From the NCBI RefSeq assembly GCF_954871325.1, contig NC_088779.1, positions 6,636,846 through 6,700,845 on the forward strand: a stretch of 64,000 nucleotides of DNA. The letters run 5' to 3'. Below the pieces are notes generated by a model. The model searched no databases, was not told the origin of the DNA, and saw nothing but the letters and a program-made list of their open reading frames with translations. Each line of letters begins with the position of its first letter. Within the stretch, counting starts at the first letter, position 1. The translations under genes and the position numbers were made by a program. Below, in pieces: positions 10,681 through 22,598 of the stretch. The DNA is from Gordionus sp. m RMFG-2023 (taxonomy: Eukaryota; Nematomorpha; Gordioida; Chordodea; Parachordodidae).

Positions 10681-11745
10681 ATTGCATATTAAATAAAATT
10701 TGGTTGTTGTTTAACATACCTTCATAAAATTGGTCCATTTCTCAAATGATCTGATGAGCATCGCTAGCCAAAATACAAATTGGCATTGACTAAAAAAATG
10801 TACCCAGATTTTCCAAACTCTGTTAATAAACAACCATTTTGAACAATATACAAATATTTAATTTTGTTAGAACCTGTTCTAGTTACTATTCAGATTTGAG
10901 TTCCTAGCCTTCTCCCGGTTCCGAGGGTGTTCTTTTCGGTTTCAACTTTGAATAAAATATTTACCAAACTAATGAAATAATCGTGAAAATTGAATCATTG
11001 TTGTAATTTCCTTGCATTTAAAAAATAAATCTTAAATTACCTTAACAACGTTATATATTTCCTGGAGGGAAATCGGACATTGCTAATTTTAATTAAAATA
11101 GTAAATAATCCCATTATTGATGATAAAATTTAATGCTTTATTTAATATACACGATGATTTTTTAATATTATTTTACAATATTTTTTAAGAACAAAGAACG
11201 ATATAATACTATATTTATAAAAATTTGTTGTTTTTATTAAGATGTTAATTACAATATATCGAATCAGTAATATCTAAAATATAATACTATACTTTTGAAT
11301 TTGTAAAAGAATAACATGATGACAATTTTTCAGAAAAAAGGAGAATTTTATATTGCTGATATGATAAATAAAAATAGCAAAATTCTCGAGAAGAAAAAAT
11401 ATATTGTTAAAACATCTCATGACATTCTTTGATTTTTACATATTTAGTATCAATGGCATATTATTATATAAAGGTATGCCGTCTAATCCCGAGTCAGTTG
11501 AAATTTATCGATGAGGTCCAGAATTTAATTTCCAAATCGCTATCGGAAATTAACATTTAAAACTCTCAATCCTTTGATTAGGATTCAGGGTAATATAAAT
11601 GATTAAATAGTTTAAAAAAAGAGCCTAAAAAACAAAATTGTTAAATCATTAGCTCTAACGAAGCTCTTCTAGCTACTAAAAAAAGAATATGAATATAAAA
11701 AATTGAATGAAAGTTTGTTTTTATAAAGTATTTGCATATAAAAAT
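10681..11745. other. Intergenic between BCS1 and TMEM192
   Basis: A+T-rich; no gene, repeat pair or RNA recognised. It should contain the TMEM192 3' UTR on the reverse strand. Confidence 0.5.
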
Positions 11746-14700
11746 TCATTCTTCCACGTTGTCGTACATGCTAGCGTTTTGTTGAAGCTCGTAAATTTTC
11801 CGGGCTAGAATATAATTGTGATTCTTAAGGGCCCTAATAGCGTCGGCTTGTTTCTCTATCATTTCGCTAACGTAATCCCTAGAACTTATGTCGGTTATAG
11901 ATTCAAAATATATATATAATTATGGTAAGTAAAATTTAGACTTCAATAATTGATTTAAAGAAAATCAGCCCTATTAAGGGGGGGGGGATAACGATAGTGG
12001 TTGGTCATATTGCCATATATGATAATCGCTCAAAGGAGGGAATTTTAATTGAATGAAATATATTTAAAATAAACAAGTATCTGAAGTAAGTAGTAGTATT
12101 GATGGTAAGAGTTATGGGTTAAGATTATTTAAAAGTTTGAAAGATGTGTTTAGTTTGGTTTTGATCTTTTTTTTATAACCTGACAGGTCATATTATAAAT
12201 AGAAGAATATAAATTTAATTAAAAAGAATATTAAATAAAAATTTTATAATTTTTGTAAAGAGCGTAAAAAATAAATAAAGAATAAAATATGTACTTTTGA
12301 CTACAAAAGATAAAAATAATTTAATAAAAATGCATGAAATTTGGGAGAAATATAGCATTAGTAAAAATAGGAGGCTGCTGAAGAGAAACTATGTCAAAAT
12401 ATATAGGGTTTTTTGTAAGAAAAGGTGTTACTATTAGTGGTCTGCATCGGGACTAATTTTTCAAGCCAGGTCCGAATTTATTAAAATAAAATTCATCTAT
12501 ATTTATACTCAAAATAAATGGCATATGTTATATGTCGTTTAGCAATAAATAAAATCAAATATTTTTATTTTACATAAAAAATTCAATATAAAATTGATAT
12601 ATTTAGATATATTTAAAAAAAATTTCAAGGTCCGACCCGACCCGAATTTTTTTTTAAATATTAGGCCTGGCCCGAACTCGATTATTTTAAATAGAATTAG
12701 GCCCGAGCCCCGCCCGAAGTTGGGTAACTTTGCAGATCTCTAGTTACTATTCCCCAGAATACCCCTCAAGGTTTAAAGGAAAATAGGTATTCTTAGAATT
12801 AGCCCTAATGAATGGTGAAGATTCGTCATGAATGCTTATAAAAAAGGCAGAAATTACTTTTAAGTATTTAGTCAGCCGGCAACTTTAATTTAATAAGAAA
12901 AAAAACGTTAAGGTTGGATTCATAGTGGGATTTCATTAATGATTGCTGATCAATTTTAAAATCTGTTTTATGAGTTAATAACATTATTTTTAATTTTTCA
13001 TGATATCTAAGAATTATTTGATTTTTAAATAAATAAAAAATTGGTCTCCTTAAAGGATTTTTAAATCGTTGGCTGTTAAATCGCGTCGGATCGGTTCTCA
13101 CTGTGAATCCAGCATAAAGTATTAAAAGTTTTAGTTTTTTTTTAAAAATTAGAATATAATGCCCCTTAGATGTGGGATAGACAAATTGAATTTTATATAA
13201 AAAAAACCTAAAGCCTAAATGAGTGGTAGCGGTTTGTGAGGGTAGTTCGGGAGATGCGAGATCTTCTTGAGCGATATCGGGTAAGGGTCTTGCTTTGTTG
13301 AATTCTATAGTGTGATCTAAGATTGCAAGTATTTTTATTATATAAAATTTAATATTTCTATCTTGATTTTACCCATCCCGTAATAAATTTTTTTTTTAAA
13401 ATATACATCAGACCTGCTGATATATCATTTGCACGGCCCGGCCCGGATTTTTTAAATATATGTTACATCTATTTTTGCTCTTAGGGCCGGCTCAGGTATA
13501 AATATAAAAAATTAAAATACGGAAAATTTATTTATTATGTTGGGTAACTTGCCCTTTCAAATTCAGATAATTTTTCCGTTAAGTGATACTCTATATATGT
13601 TGAAATATATTTCTGGTCAAATCAGATACCTTCGAATTTTAAAATCACTTCCGGCAAACGATTTAAAATTCATAGATTCTGAATCCCCATTGGATTCCAT
13701 ATCCCAATACTATACAAGTATGTATTATTGTATCAAAAACCGGTGTAATTAAGATATTAATTAAGATAAGTATTCAATACTCATCAGGATATTATTTTCG
13801 CGGAACTCCACACGATGCAGAATTGATATTTAAAAAAATAATAACAAAGCTAGTTCGCTCTAATAATTCGTTATTCATGTTTTTTTATACTCCTGTCTTA
13901 GTGGTTAATTGGGCTTAATCTACAGGTGCATGGCGAAAAAAAATTGGTAACTGTTAAGTTATTTTTGCCTTTTTTAAAGTTGAGCTATATTTTGAAAAAA
14001 AAAGTTGAGATAGTTTTTGGCAAATGGGGTTCAACCGGTTTTTAGCTGCAAAAGTTGGCTAAAAATCGAATGCCTGTCAAAAAATCAATCAATTTTTTTA
14101 TAAAGGTTTTGTTATAATTTTTATAATATTCATTTATATTTAAAATATTTTACTCTATGTATAAATTAAATTGATATGATATGGCCTTAGAATCGTAAAA
14201 AAAAATTATAATTTCATAAAACAATTTGTAAATGTGTATAGATATATCATCTCACTTATTGTTTTTGATTGATAAATAATATTTAAAATATATTGTGTCT
14301 AAACATAATATTATGATAGATAACCATAATTTTTGAATTTTCATTAATGTATAAAAGTTTTATTTATTTGGTTTTTCCCGCATAAAATTTATTTCAAATG
14401 ATTAAATTAAGCCGAAAATTACGATAATTTCCAGTAGTGACCTGCATCAAGCCTAATCTTTACCATTCTCAGCCATTTTTATTCTGAACAATTTTTTAAA
14501 TTATTTATCTCAAAAATCTGATTTCATATCAATTCAAGCGAAATTTTATAGCGAATGGATTTTATAGTGAAACTTTTATCGCGAATCCACATTAGAGAAT
14601 ACTATTCCGATATCGCTTTATAACGAAACCTTTAATGCGAATCAATAATCGCCAAGTATTATAGCAAGGTCGTTATCGCGAAACCCATTTCGCGAAGATA

Positions 14701-16971
14701 TTATAGTGAGGTCAATATCGCGATAATTGTTAATAGTGACTATTCTATTTTTATCATTATTAATTCAATAATATTTTTTAAAAAAATATGTACAAATTTG
14801 ATTCAATGAAGTTTTTAATTTTCTTTTAACCTTTATTAATATATTAATCATTGAGATCATTAGTTAAACCTTGATCCTTACAGGCGAAATTGATATCAGG
14901 GTTGCGCCAATATTTATTGTTTGACGGGTACTTAATAATTATATTTATCATCAGTTTTCTCAGTCATTAACCAAAAACAGTTATAAGCTAAATAAAAAAC
15001 TATAACATTACTCATTAGACTGATCTAAATTAAAAGGGATTTTCCCAATTTCAGAATCTTATGATTTTACGATCCTTATGGATACTTCTGTTTCTTGTAT
15101 AAAATATTAGTTATATTTTCAAAAAATTTGATAAGGACTCTGAATCTAATATTAAGACGTAGCCTTAAACATGAAGTTTGCCAAATTGACAAGCACTAAT
15201 TATGAAGCTTATGCCAATATATAATGCTCAATTACAATATATGTAGGTTAGTACTTTAACATATATTAATTCTTTTTCCTTTAATTACTCAGAATAAAAC
15301 TACTTAAAGTAATTTTTACTATTCCCAAAAGTTGCCAAGTAAAAATTTTTATATTCTCAAAATTGAATTCTTAGAAAATATAATATACCTCTTAGTAATT
15401 TTTATTATTTAGTGCATAAGCATGACATTTTAATTTTTAAATTAATCATTACTCTATGTCTTCTGGTAGTTTATATCATGAAGGGGTGAGAGTAAACATT
15501 TTCCCAAAAAATATCTAGACAAAGGTATCAAATCATCTCCATCACTACTTATAAAAGGGAGTGTTATTATTATGACATGCATTTGTGATTTAAGGAACCT
15601 TTATGGGTAAATTAATATTAAATATTTTTATATCTTTTAAATAAATGCATTTGTTTCGCAGTAAGTACACCTAATGACTTTGTGCAAATAATTCGCAGTA
15701 GTAAATGTTTTGCGGGAAAAAATTCCCAGAATTGGTTTAGCAATGATACCTTCACTAAAAAATTTCTTCACGATAAACGATATTCGCTTAAAATGTTCCA
15801 CAAAAAATTTTCGCAATATTTCACTGAATGACCTGATATGCAAAAATATTTTTCTGCCCAGCCTGAATTTATTTAAATATAGAAAAATTTAACAGAATTT
15901 TAATTGTAAAAATAATATTTTTATAAACAAAAATATTGGTGCCTTGTTTCTTAAAAAATTAAAAATATATAAATTTATTTCACAAATATATTATATTTAG
16001 AAATTTAAGCCTGGTCTAGCTTGAGCCATTTATTAAAAAAATATTAGGCCCATTCCAGCCTGACCCAAAGCCCATTTGAAATGAGGTACAGATGGCAGGC
16101 TTTGCAGCTCCCTAATTTCCGGATTTAAAAATGTTTGTGTGATTAACTAAGAAAATGTTTATAATAACTTACAAACATATAATATTTGAGCAGGAATGAT
16201 GAAAAATGATTCAATAACAAGTGAGAGTTGAAGGATATTCAAAGAATTAAATTTGACATGGAAACAAGTTGATTCTTTGGCATCACAATAATAATACAGA
16301 ATAATGTTTGCAATGATGAGGTATGCATTACCTTAATTTGATACATATTTTAGAATTAAATATATCCATAATTTTAATATTAGATCTATATACACATATA
16401 TATATATTAGATTTTGTAATAAGATTTAAGTTTATAAAGAAAATTATTCAAAGATAATTTTAAATAAAAATAATTAAATACCAAAGCAAAACACATAAAA
16501 TGTGCATCTTCTTATCCATCGAGTTGTATAATAATACATAAGATGACCTCGTATCTTAGATTTAAAATGTTCTGCATGCAGATATCTATCTATAATCCAA
16601 GCTATAAACCACATACCAACATGTGAGAGTTGAAGAATAAAATAAGGACTAATTTGGCATTTATCTTTACATATAGTTTCAACTAAAAATCCAAAGGCTA
16701 TTAATAAAATCTATCAAAAAAAATTAAAATTTATAGTAATTCTTATAATTGCATACAACAAATGCTATCTCTAAAATTAAAACTGGGATAATAGGCATTG
16801 GAATAAAATGAGAAATGTGCAATTGATTAGCAGACAATTCATTTCGAATCAATGCCTCGTCATCATCCTCAGGAACTCCAATATCTACAAACTATAAACA
16901 TGTATAAATATATAAATTTATAATTAAATTTTAATTAAAACCTGTTTTGAATCGTCTTGGAGACTAACCAT
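11746..16971 (-). CDS. TMEM192: TMEM192, lysosomal/late-endosomal membrane protein, 6 exons
   Basis: Reverse-strand exons in transcript order: 16971-16942, 16891-16757, 16710-16482, 16331-16173, 13316-13208, 11884-11746. All join in phase at GT/AG and total 801 nt (266 aa; human about 271). Four hydrophobic segments are visible, at about residues 41-69, 78-98, 120-148 and 165-186. Diagnostic matches to human TMEM192 are an acidic VPEDDDEAL N-terminus, ETICKDKC in the first loop, RWIRRCTFYVFCFGN aligned with RHLKRLALMIQSSGN, and EFNKARPLPDI with RFNKAKPEPDI. The C-terminal coiled coil EMIEKQADAIRALKNHNYIL matches [20 protein letters not shown]. In mammals it is a dimeric lysosomal marker; its precise role is not settled. 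Introns 1-5 are 50, 46, 150, 2856 and 1323 bp. The last acceptor could instead be 6 bp further in (exon start 11878), also in phase. Convergent with BCS1. Confidence 0.88.
12435..12742. repeat. hAT-type MITE (GGCCCGG family), 308 bp
   Basis: Ends TAGTGGTCTGCA and TGCAGATCTCTA, with a perfect 8-bp target duplication GTTACTAT at 12427-12434 and 12743-12750. Interior has AAGCCAGGTCCG on the left and GGCCTGGCCCGAACTCG and GCCCGAGCCCCGCCCGAAG on the right. It lies in intron 5 of TMEM192. Non-coding. Confidence 0.85.
12913..13115. repeat. MITE with CTGGATTCATAGTGG ends, copy 2
   Basis: Starts TTGGATTCATAGTGGGA and ends TTCTCACTGTGAATCCAG. It is the reverse-orientation partner of the copy in BCS1 intron 5. 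It lies in TMEM192 intron 5, about 90 bp from the exon at 13208. Confidence 0.65.
13395..13500. repeat. Fragment of GGCCCGG-family MITE
   Basis: TTTGCACGGCCCGGCCCGGA followed, about 45 bp on, by AGGGCCGGCTCAGG. It matches the left interior of the copy at 42632 but has no delimited ends. Lies in TMEM192 intron 4. Confidence 0.5.
13500..16172 (-). other. TMEM192 intron 4, remaining sequence
   Basis: Apart from the TCGCGA cluster and a GGCCCG-type scrap at about 15985-16112 (TGGCAGGCTTTGCAGCTCC, a decayed right end of the hAT-type MITE family), this is A+T-rich with no coding signal. The overlapping short open frames near 15640-15890 look like chance. Confidence 0.55.
14530..14740. repeat. Cluster of TATCGCGAA / TATAGTGA words
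   Basis: Within about 200 bp in intron 4 of TMEM192 there are repeated, spaced words. TTATCGCGAA occurs at about 14577 and 14673, ATATCGCGATA at about 14715, and TTTCGCGAA at about 14688. TTATAGCGA, ATAGTGAAAC, TATAGCAAGGTCG and TATAGTGAGGTCA also occur. TCGCGA is otherwise rare in this A+T-rich window. It looks like a degenerate tandem repeat of about 50 bp, of unknown nature. Confidence 0.45.
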
Positions 16972-17308
16972 TTCAAACAATCAATTTCAATTACTTTTTG
17001 ATTTATAACATATGATCCAAATTAATTTTGACGGAAATTACTACCCCTAGAAACACAAGCTTAGCCTCATTTTTGTTTATAAAAATGTAAATATTATTAT
17101 GTTAATCTTATTGAAGTTTTCGTTATAGTGTAAAAATAATATTATGATTTACTTACGTTTGTTTTTAAATTTAAATTTTCTCAAATTTTAATTTTTTTTT
17201 AAATATAAATTGTTAGTATATTTTATTATTAACATAAATACATATTATCACGATATTATATCCATTGTTATTTTCTATTGCGTTTTATATCAAAAATTTT
17301 TGATTAAT

Positions 17309-17405
17309 AATAAAGGCCTTTGGGACATGGAAGCCATAAAGGCCGAAATGTCCGGTTATATTTCTTATGTTTCGCCCGAAAGGGCAAAAACATTAAAGAA
17401 AATAA
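17309..17405 (+). other. Exon-like segment, unassigned
   Basis: A GC-richer patch after an AAAG acceptor-like site. In one frame it reads GLWDMEAIKAEMSGYISYVS then PERAKTLKK with strongly protein-like codons. It could be an internal exon of an unidentified + gene, divergent from TMEM192 whose start is 338 bp to the left. No family is recognised and no clean donor follows. The frame runs into A+T-rich DNA that is duplicated at about 18175-18258. Confidence 0.35.
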
Positions 17406-17485
17406 ACTTTTTTTTTGTTAAATTTTTTTAATTTTACCTATTTTAAATTAACAATTTGAAAAAGACCTATAGTTATCAGCGATAA

Positions 17486-18187
17486 AAAGTATTTTATTTT
17501 CTATGAAATTATAAAATTTTACTGGCTTCATCTCTTGCCTTAGATTAATAAATAATAAAAATGATTAATAATTTTTTTTAAAAAATTCAAACCTTTTTTA
17601 AGGGATAGCCTTTAATGTGGGATTTTTTCTGCGTTGATCCCATGGCCCCATCTAATAATTCGCTACCCCTTAACAGAGCCGAATCTCTAAAAAATATAAA
17701 ATATTCACACCTAATGTGTGACAACTTCAACTACTTTCCTTCCCATAGCAGCTACATCAACCTGCTCTTTTGGACAAGCGGCATTAGATCTCTTCAAGAT
17801 AATATCCAAATCAATAAAAAAATCATACCTTTCTCCATTTTATAAACTTAAGCAGAAAATCGCCGTATCTATAATTAGATCTAATTATCAAATACAACAT
17901 CATGGCCCGACCTCGCCACTTGATATTTTTTTGTTTTTATATGTTTTTTCTGTTTATATAAATATATATTTGTATCCATTTTTTTAACTTAAACTTATAT
18001 ATGACATATTTTATTATATTCTTTATATTATATTGTTAATCTTTGAATAATAATATTTTATCATATTTGTATATGAATTTTAATAAAAAATTGAATTAAA
18101 AAAAAATTGTTAGTATTTTTTATTATTTATTAATCTAAGGTAAGGAAGTCAGAAAAATTTTTGTAATTTAATAGAAAATAAAATACT
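17486..18187. repeat. Inverted-repeat-bounded segment with direct flanking repeats
   Basis: About 95 bp at 17486-17590 (GTATTTTATTTTCTATGAAA ... CCTTAGATTAATAAATAATA) recurs reverse-complemented at about 18090-18187. Just outside, a block of about 80 bp ending ACAATTTGAAAAAGACCTA at 17400-17480 recurs in direct orientation at about 18180-18258. The enclosed piece carries the coding-like island. This pattern fits either a transposon carrying sequence or an inversion/duplication in an ancestral gene. Confidence 0.6.
17630..17925 (-). other. Coding-like island, strand unresolved, unassigned
   Basis: GC content rises sharply here. On the reverse strand 17796-17710 reads RSNAACPKEQVDVAAMGRKV VEVV with a run of G-starting codons. 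17690-17630 reads ALLRGSELLDGAMGSTQ in another phase, and about 17925-17820 contains GDFLLKFIKWRK before a GTATGA donor. The + strand frame 17615-17845 is also open but less codon-like. Phases at visible GT/AG sites do not connect the pieces into one frame, so I call no gene. It may be a rearranged or decayed gene carried in the inverted-repeat segment. Confidence 0.35.
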
Positions 18188-18260
18188 TTTTTTTGTTAAA
18201 CTTTTTTAATTAAACCTATTTTAAATTAACAATTTGAAAAGACCTAATAGTTTTCAGCAA

Positions 18261-20309
18261 TAGCGTCGCTGTGAGAGAAAATAGCTTTCAGCAATAGAGT
18301 CACTAGGGGAAAAGGACTCAGGGCTCGAGCCCCTTAAAAAATTATAAAAGCCCCCTTAAAATTATTTAAAAAAATTTTATACCACTAAAAAAATAAAAAT
18401 AGGCATGTTATGCAATTTTAGATAATGTTAGCTATAAAAAAGGAAGATAATTTTGGATAGTGTTAGCTAAAAAAATTTTTAGCCCCGAGATTAAAGGCTT
18501 GTGATGCTTGTGTTTTCAGAGATATATATATAGGTTAAACAAATAAGACAACATTTTTCCCGATAGAAGAATAAAAATTTGCCTAACAGGCATGATTTCT
18601 TCTATTACATTAAATTTTTTATGTATGATTGACCTATCCAACGCTGAGCTGGAGCTAATTAGTACTAGCTCGCCTGAACAGGTTATTATATTTCAATAAC
18701 ACTTTCTTAGCTTGTTAATTAAAAGGCGCAAAATCTATTTTTAAAAATTTTTTCAAATTAAACCGGTTACTCCAAAGGATAAAGATTCAACGGAGATTCC
18801 TATACATATCTATTAATCTAATCTTGATTTTGCTTTTTCCAAAACATGAATAACAATGATCTAAGTAGAAGCTCTGATGCAGTGGATTACACAAGCTTTG
18901 CGCAATAAAATTTTAAAATTATATAATTTAAATTCCATGCTATAATCAATAGTTGTTGATGCACTGTGCAAATACAAATTTGGGAGCCGGTGACTTAATA
19001 TTATGCAATTAAGGGATTGTAGTAAAGCAAATTTCCGAAAGTCTACTGAATTTGTGCCCTCATTTTTATTATATGCAATAAAATTCTTACTTGGCCAATA
19101 AAAATTTGGACTCATAGAGGGCATATATTTTTTATCATTAGTATAAAAAAAACTATAATCCTCATAATTATAGAAGTTTTGAATTTTTAATACAACAGCA
19201 AAAAATAAATTCTTCCCAGATTTCATATTGAGGTTAAAATTCATTTGATATAACCTTTATTTGGCAGTAATTAGCATATGGCAGGAAGCATTGAATTCAG
19301 AAACAATTTTGGTCAATAACCCAGAATTAATGAAGACAGGTTATAATCAAAATTTTCTTCTTTCGAGATGAGCCCTTATTAAATTTATCCCTAAATCAGT
19401 CAATACACTTATTCCGAGGTTTTAAATAAATTTTAATACAATACTCTATCATTAATCTAAAATATATTCAAAAAATGTTTGAGATCCCAAATTAATTTTT
19501 ACATGCCTTAAAATATTTTAAAAACTCTTTAATTTGACAAATTTTAAAAAAATTCAAGGTATAATTTCGAAATCGATTTCCATCATTTTGGTTTGACAAA
19601 ATTTAAAATTAGAATATCATCGAAAGCGAATATTATGAGATGCATAACCTTGTTACGATCTTTATTCCATTTAGGATCAAAAATGTCATTGTTTTAGTTA
19701 CTTGAAATCTAAAGGGTTATGTTTCCTCCCACCGACTAGACCAAAATCTATATCTTGGGGAAATTACTAATCGTACACTCTACATACCGAGGTTTATTAA
19801 AATCCAAGGGAGTCGCCACTAACGTTATTTGTCGATTTGATATGGAATTGAAATTGACCATATACAATGCATTACAATTAATATAATAAGCTTAATTTAT
19901 ATTTGTAATAAATAAATAATGACGAGAGTAGAAAAAAATCAGGTTTGACATAACTTTATTCGTGAGCTTATAATGTCACTTTAACAACTTTAAGCTAATT
20001 ATGTGACATAAATTATACGCTTTGATCTAGAACTTGGTTAAAATATAGCGACTAACGTTAATATGGAATATAAATTACTTTATTTGTTAGATTAGACTAA
20101 TTAAATTCTTAAAAAAAATAAATATTCGGAGGAATTTTGTAACAAATAAAATTAATTAAAAATGAATTGTTACAAAAAAAAAATGTAATAATAAAATACT
20201 AACGATCGAATTGTATAAAAGCCCGATAATTCATTTTTTTACGCTTCTTTATTTAAACTTTAAGTTATAAAAAATTTCAGTTTTGAATAACTTTTAGATA
20301 TGACCCTTT
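18261..20309. other. Gene-poor A+T-rich DNA
   Basis: No gene recognised. The only long frame is 18861-19244 (listed separately). A short GGGCTCGAGCCCC palindrome lies near 18330 and GCCCC blocks follow it. The rest is simple A+T sequence. Confidence 0.45.
18861..19244 (-). CDS. Hypothetical ORF, 127 codons, doubtful
   Basis: Unusually long for this base composition (127 codons, ATG to stop, reverse strand). The peptide is rich in aromatic residues, N and K, with a patch SVDFRKFALLQSLNCIILSH and no motif I recognise. There are no clear splice sites, transposon ends or neighbours to help. It could be an exon, a decayed transposon frame or chance. Confidence 0.25.
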   Translation of the reverse strand: MNFNLNMKSGKNLFFAVVLKIQNFYNYEDYSFFYTNDKKYMPSMSPNFYWPSKNFIAYNKNEGTNSVDFRKFALLQSLNCIILSHRLPNLYLHSASTTIDYSMEFKLYNFKILLRKACVIHCIRAST

Positions 20310-20357
20310 TACCTTGTTGATTTGGAGAAGGCATTTGACAGGGTGCCGCGCGAGGTT
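20310..20357 (+). mobile_element. LINE reverse-transcriptase scrap
   Basis: Reads YLVDLEKAFDRVPREV, the conserved RT palm motif of non-LTR retrotransposons (normally F-x-D-L-x-K-A-F/Y-D-R-V-P-R). It is only 16 codons long and both sides fall into A+T-rich DNA, so it is a short relic. It could belong to the same LINE type as the tail at 2650-3265. Confidence 0.7.
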
Positions 20358-22598
20358 ACTATTTTAACCGAGTATGATTTATAAAACTTTGAAATAAATC
20401 AAATAAATAATTAAGTAATCGATTCAAATTTTACAATGTTAAAGATATTAAATTATGTTTCCTTTCATAAAAGTCTTGCCATGCCATTAAGCTGATGCGA
20501 TCTCCTAAATTTCGCTTTTAAAAATTCGTTTAACATTTTTAGCTTCATTTACAAGATTTACACTTTAAAAAATTATAAAGGTAAGAATTTTATATCAGCC
20601 TTAAAATATATTTTTATATATACGTCATCAGAGTTGGCGAGCTTATAAATAAACAAAAATTTAATTAATTATATTAAAAATTTTCTTGATTATATTTAAT
20701 TTTTTTTATAGTATATGAATAAATGATCCTTCAGTTTCAAGCTCTAGTGGTTTTTAATTTTAAAAGAAAATTAATTAATTAATAAATAATTTATTATATT
20801 TTTCGTGTATTAATCATATACATCATTAAAGGCTGATTAATAATATATAATACAACAAAGCCAGTAAAATAATTGTCAATAAATATATTCAAATATAAAA
20901 ATATACTATTGTATCAGTAAGTTTTTCAAAATAATATATTTTACTCTAAAATTCCTTTGTATATTTTAAAGTTAATAAATATTTAATATTTCCCATAATA
21001 TATTTAAGTAATCTAATTAATAACATCAATTCTTTTATATTCCCTTAAAAAATTTATTTTCACCAAAATATGTTTGACTTATAAAAATGAATTAAAAAAT
21101 GAAATTAAATTTCTCAAACTCAATTTATTCAGCTATTGGTTCTCTTGCCAATTATGAATTTTACATCTTTGCAAATTATATCTTTAGAATTATTTTTTTG
21201 ATACTAAAATGAATGTAGAGATCATTAAATGTTTTTATATCAGTTCTCTAAGTTAATCAGAGAAAGTTGTGTTCAGGAATATTTACAGGTAGGGGGCAAT
21301 TAGGGGACATTTTGTATAAAAATTTGCATGCCTGATCCATATTAGCCTAAAATTAATTTATAAACTCTTAAGAGTAAGACTAATCATAGTTTAATACAAT
21401 ATTATTTATGAATAAATTGAAATTTTAATATTATTCTTCTGAAGAGGAATTCTATTCAGAATACATTCTCTCTTTATAAAACACTTACGCCCATAAAATA
21501 GACAAAAGATATCTTAACTCATATAAGACATAATCATTTTAGTCTAAAGTCTTCACATTCATTCAAAATAAAATATACCAATATTTCCACTATATAAATA
21601 TTTAATTTCTCACTTTAAAAAATATAATCTTTATTGTAAGCTCAGCAATTCTATAATTTTATTAGTAAAAGATAATATTAAATTGGCTCATCAGATTAAA
21701 AGAAATCGTTATGAACTATTATCTTCATATGAAACTTAATTGTCATACATCATAGAAAATAAGCAAAACAAAGTTCTTCCGTTCTAAATATGTTTAGCTA
21801 CTTCGTAACTCGTTAAATTCAATCTTGTCCAAAACGAGCGTAGTTACCTTACTTCAAATATAACTAATATTAAAGTTACGTTAATTTTTCAATAGATGAT
21901 GTTAATTAATCAGTTATATATTGAAACATTATAGTAATAAAAACTATTATATAAATATTTTTAAAAAAAACTCAATTTTAAGAAAAACATAATTCAGTTC
22001 CTGGACAGAAAATATTTATTTTTATATTCTGTCTGAGGAAGAGGAATTCCCTTGGTTTAGATGTTTGGATTTAATTTTGTGAGCTAGATTTGTTAAAAAG
22101 CTAAAAGTTAAAAGAGCGAACTGTACGTTAATTAAAATATTTTCCAGTTTATAAATAATTTTTTTAGATATTATGGATTTTCCATTTTATTCAGGATTTG
22201 TAAAGACATTCTAAAATTCATTTGTTTTTATATGTTTAAGATTATTTATTAAATGTTGGCCATAAATATTATATTCCGACATTTCAATTATTTACTACAT
22301 CATAAATTTGCAATATTATAAGTTGAAATAAACTTATAGATGAAATTAAATCAATTGCCTTACAATGGTGGAAATTTAATATTGTTATTGCTACAGCAAG
22401 AAATTTCCTTTATTTCAGTTATTCACTTATTTAATATAAAAGATTTGCGCAAAAATTACATTAAAAGTGAATATATATTTAAAATATATAAACATAATTA
22501 TTTATTCTAAATTAAAATATACCTCGAAAGTGATAACACATCTACATTAATAATACTACCATTCCATCCTAAGCTCACAAGTCAACTTTAACATTACA
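20358..22598. other. Gene desert, A+T-rich
   Basis: Read on both strands: no coding signal, no delimitable repeat and no RNA gene. A modest composition change around 21240-21320 and 22020-22080 shows nothing recognisable. Confidence 0.5.

Noticed and set aside
16757-16971. Treating the 17.3-17.9 kb coding-like island as 5' exons of TMEM192
   Set aside because: TMEM192 already has an in-phase ATG first exon at 16971-16942 giving a family-sized protein, and the island's peptides do not resemble the TMEM192 N-terminus.
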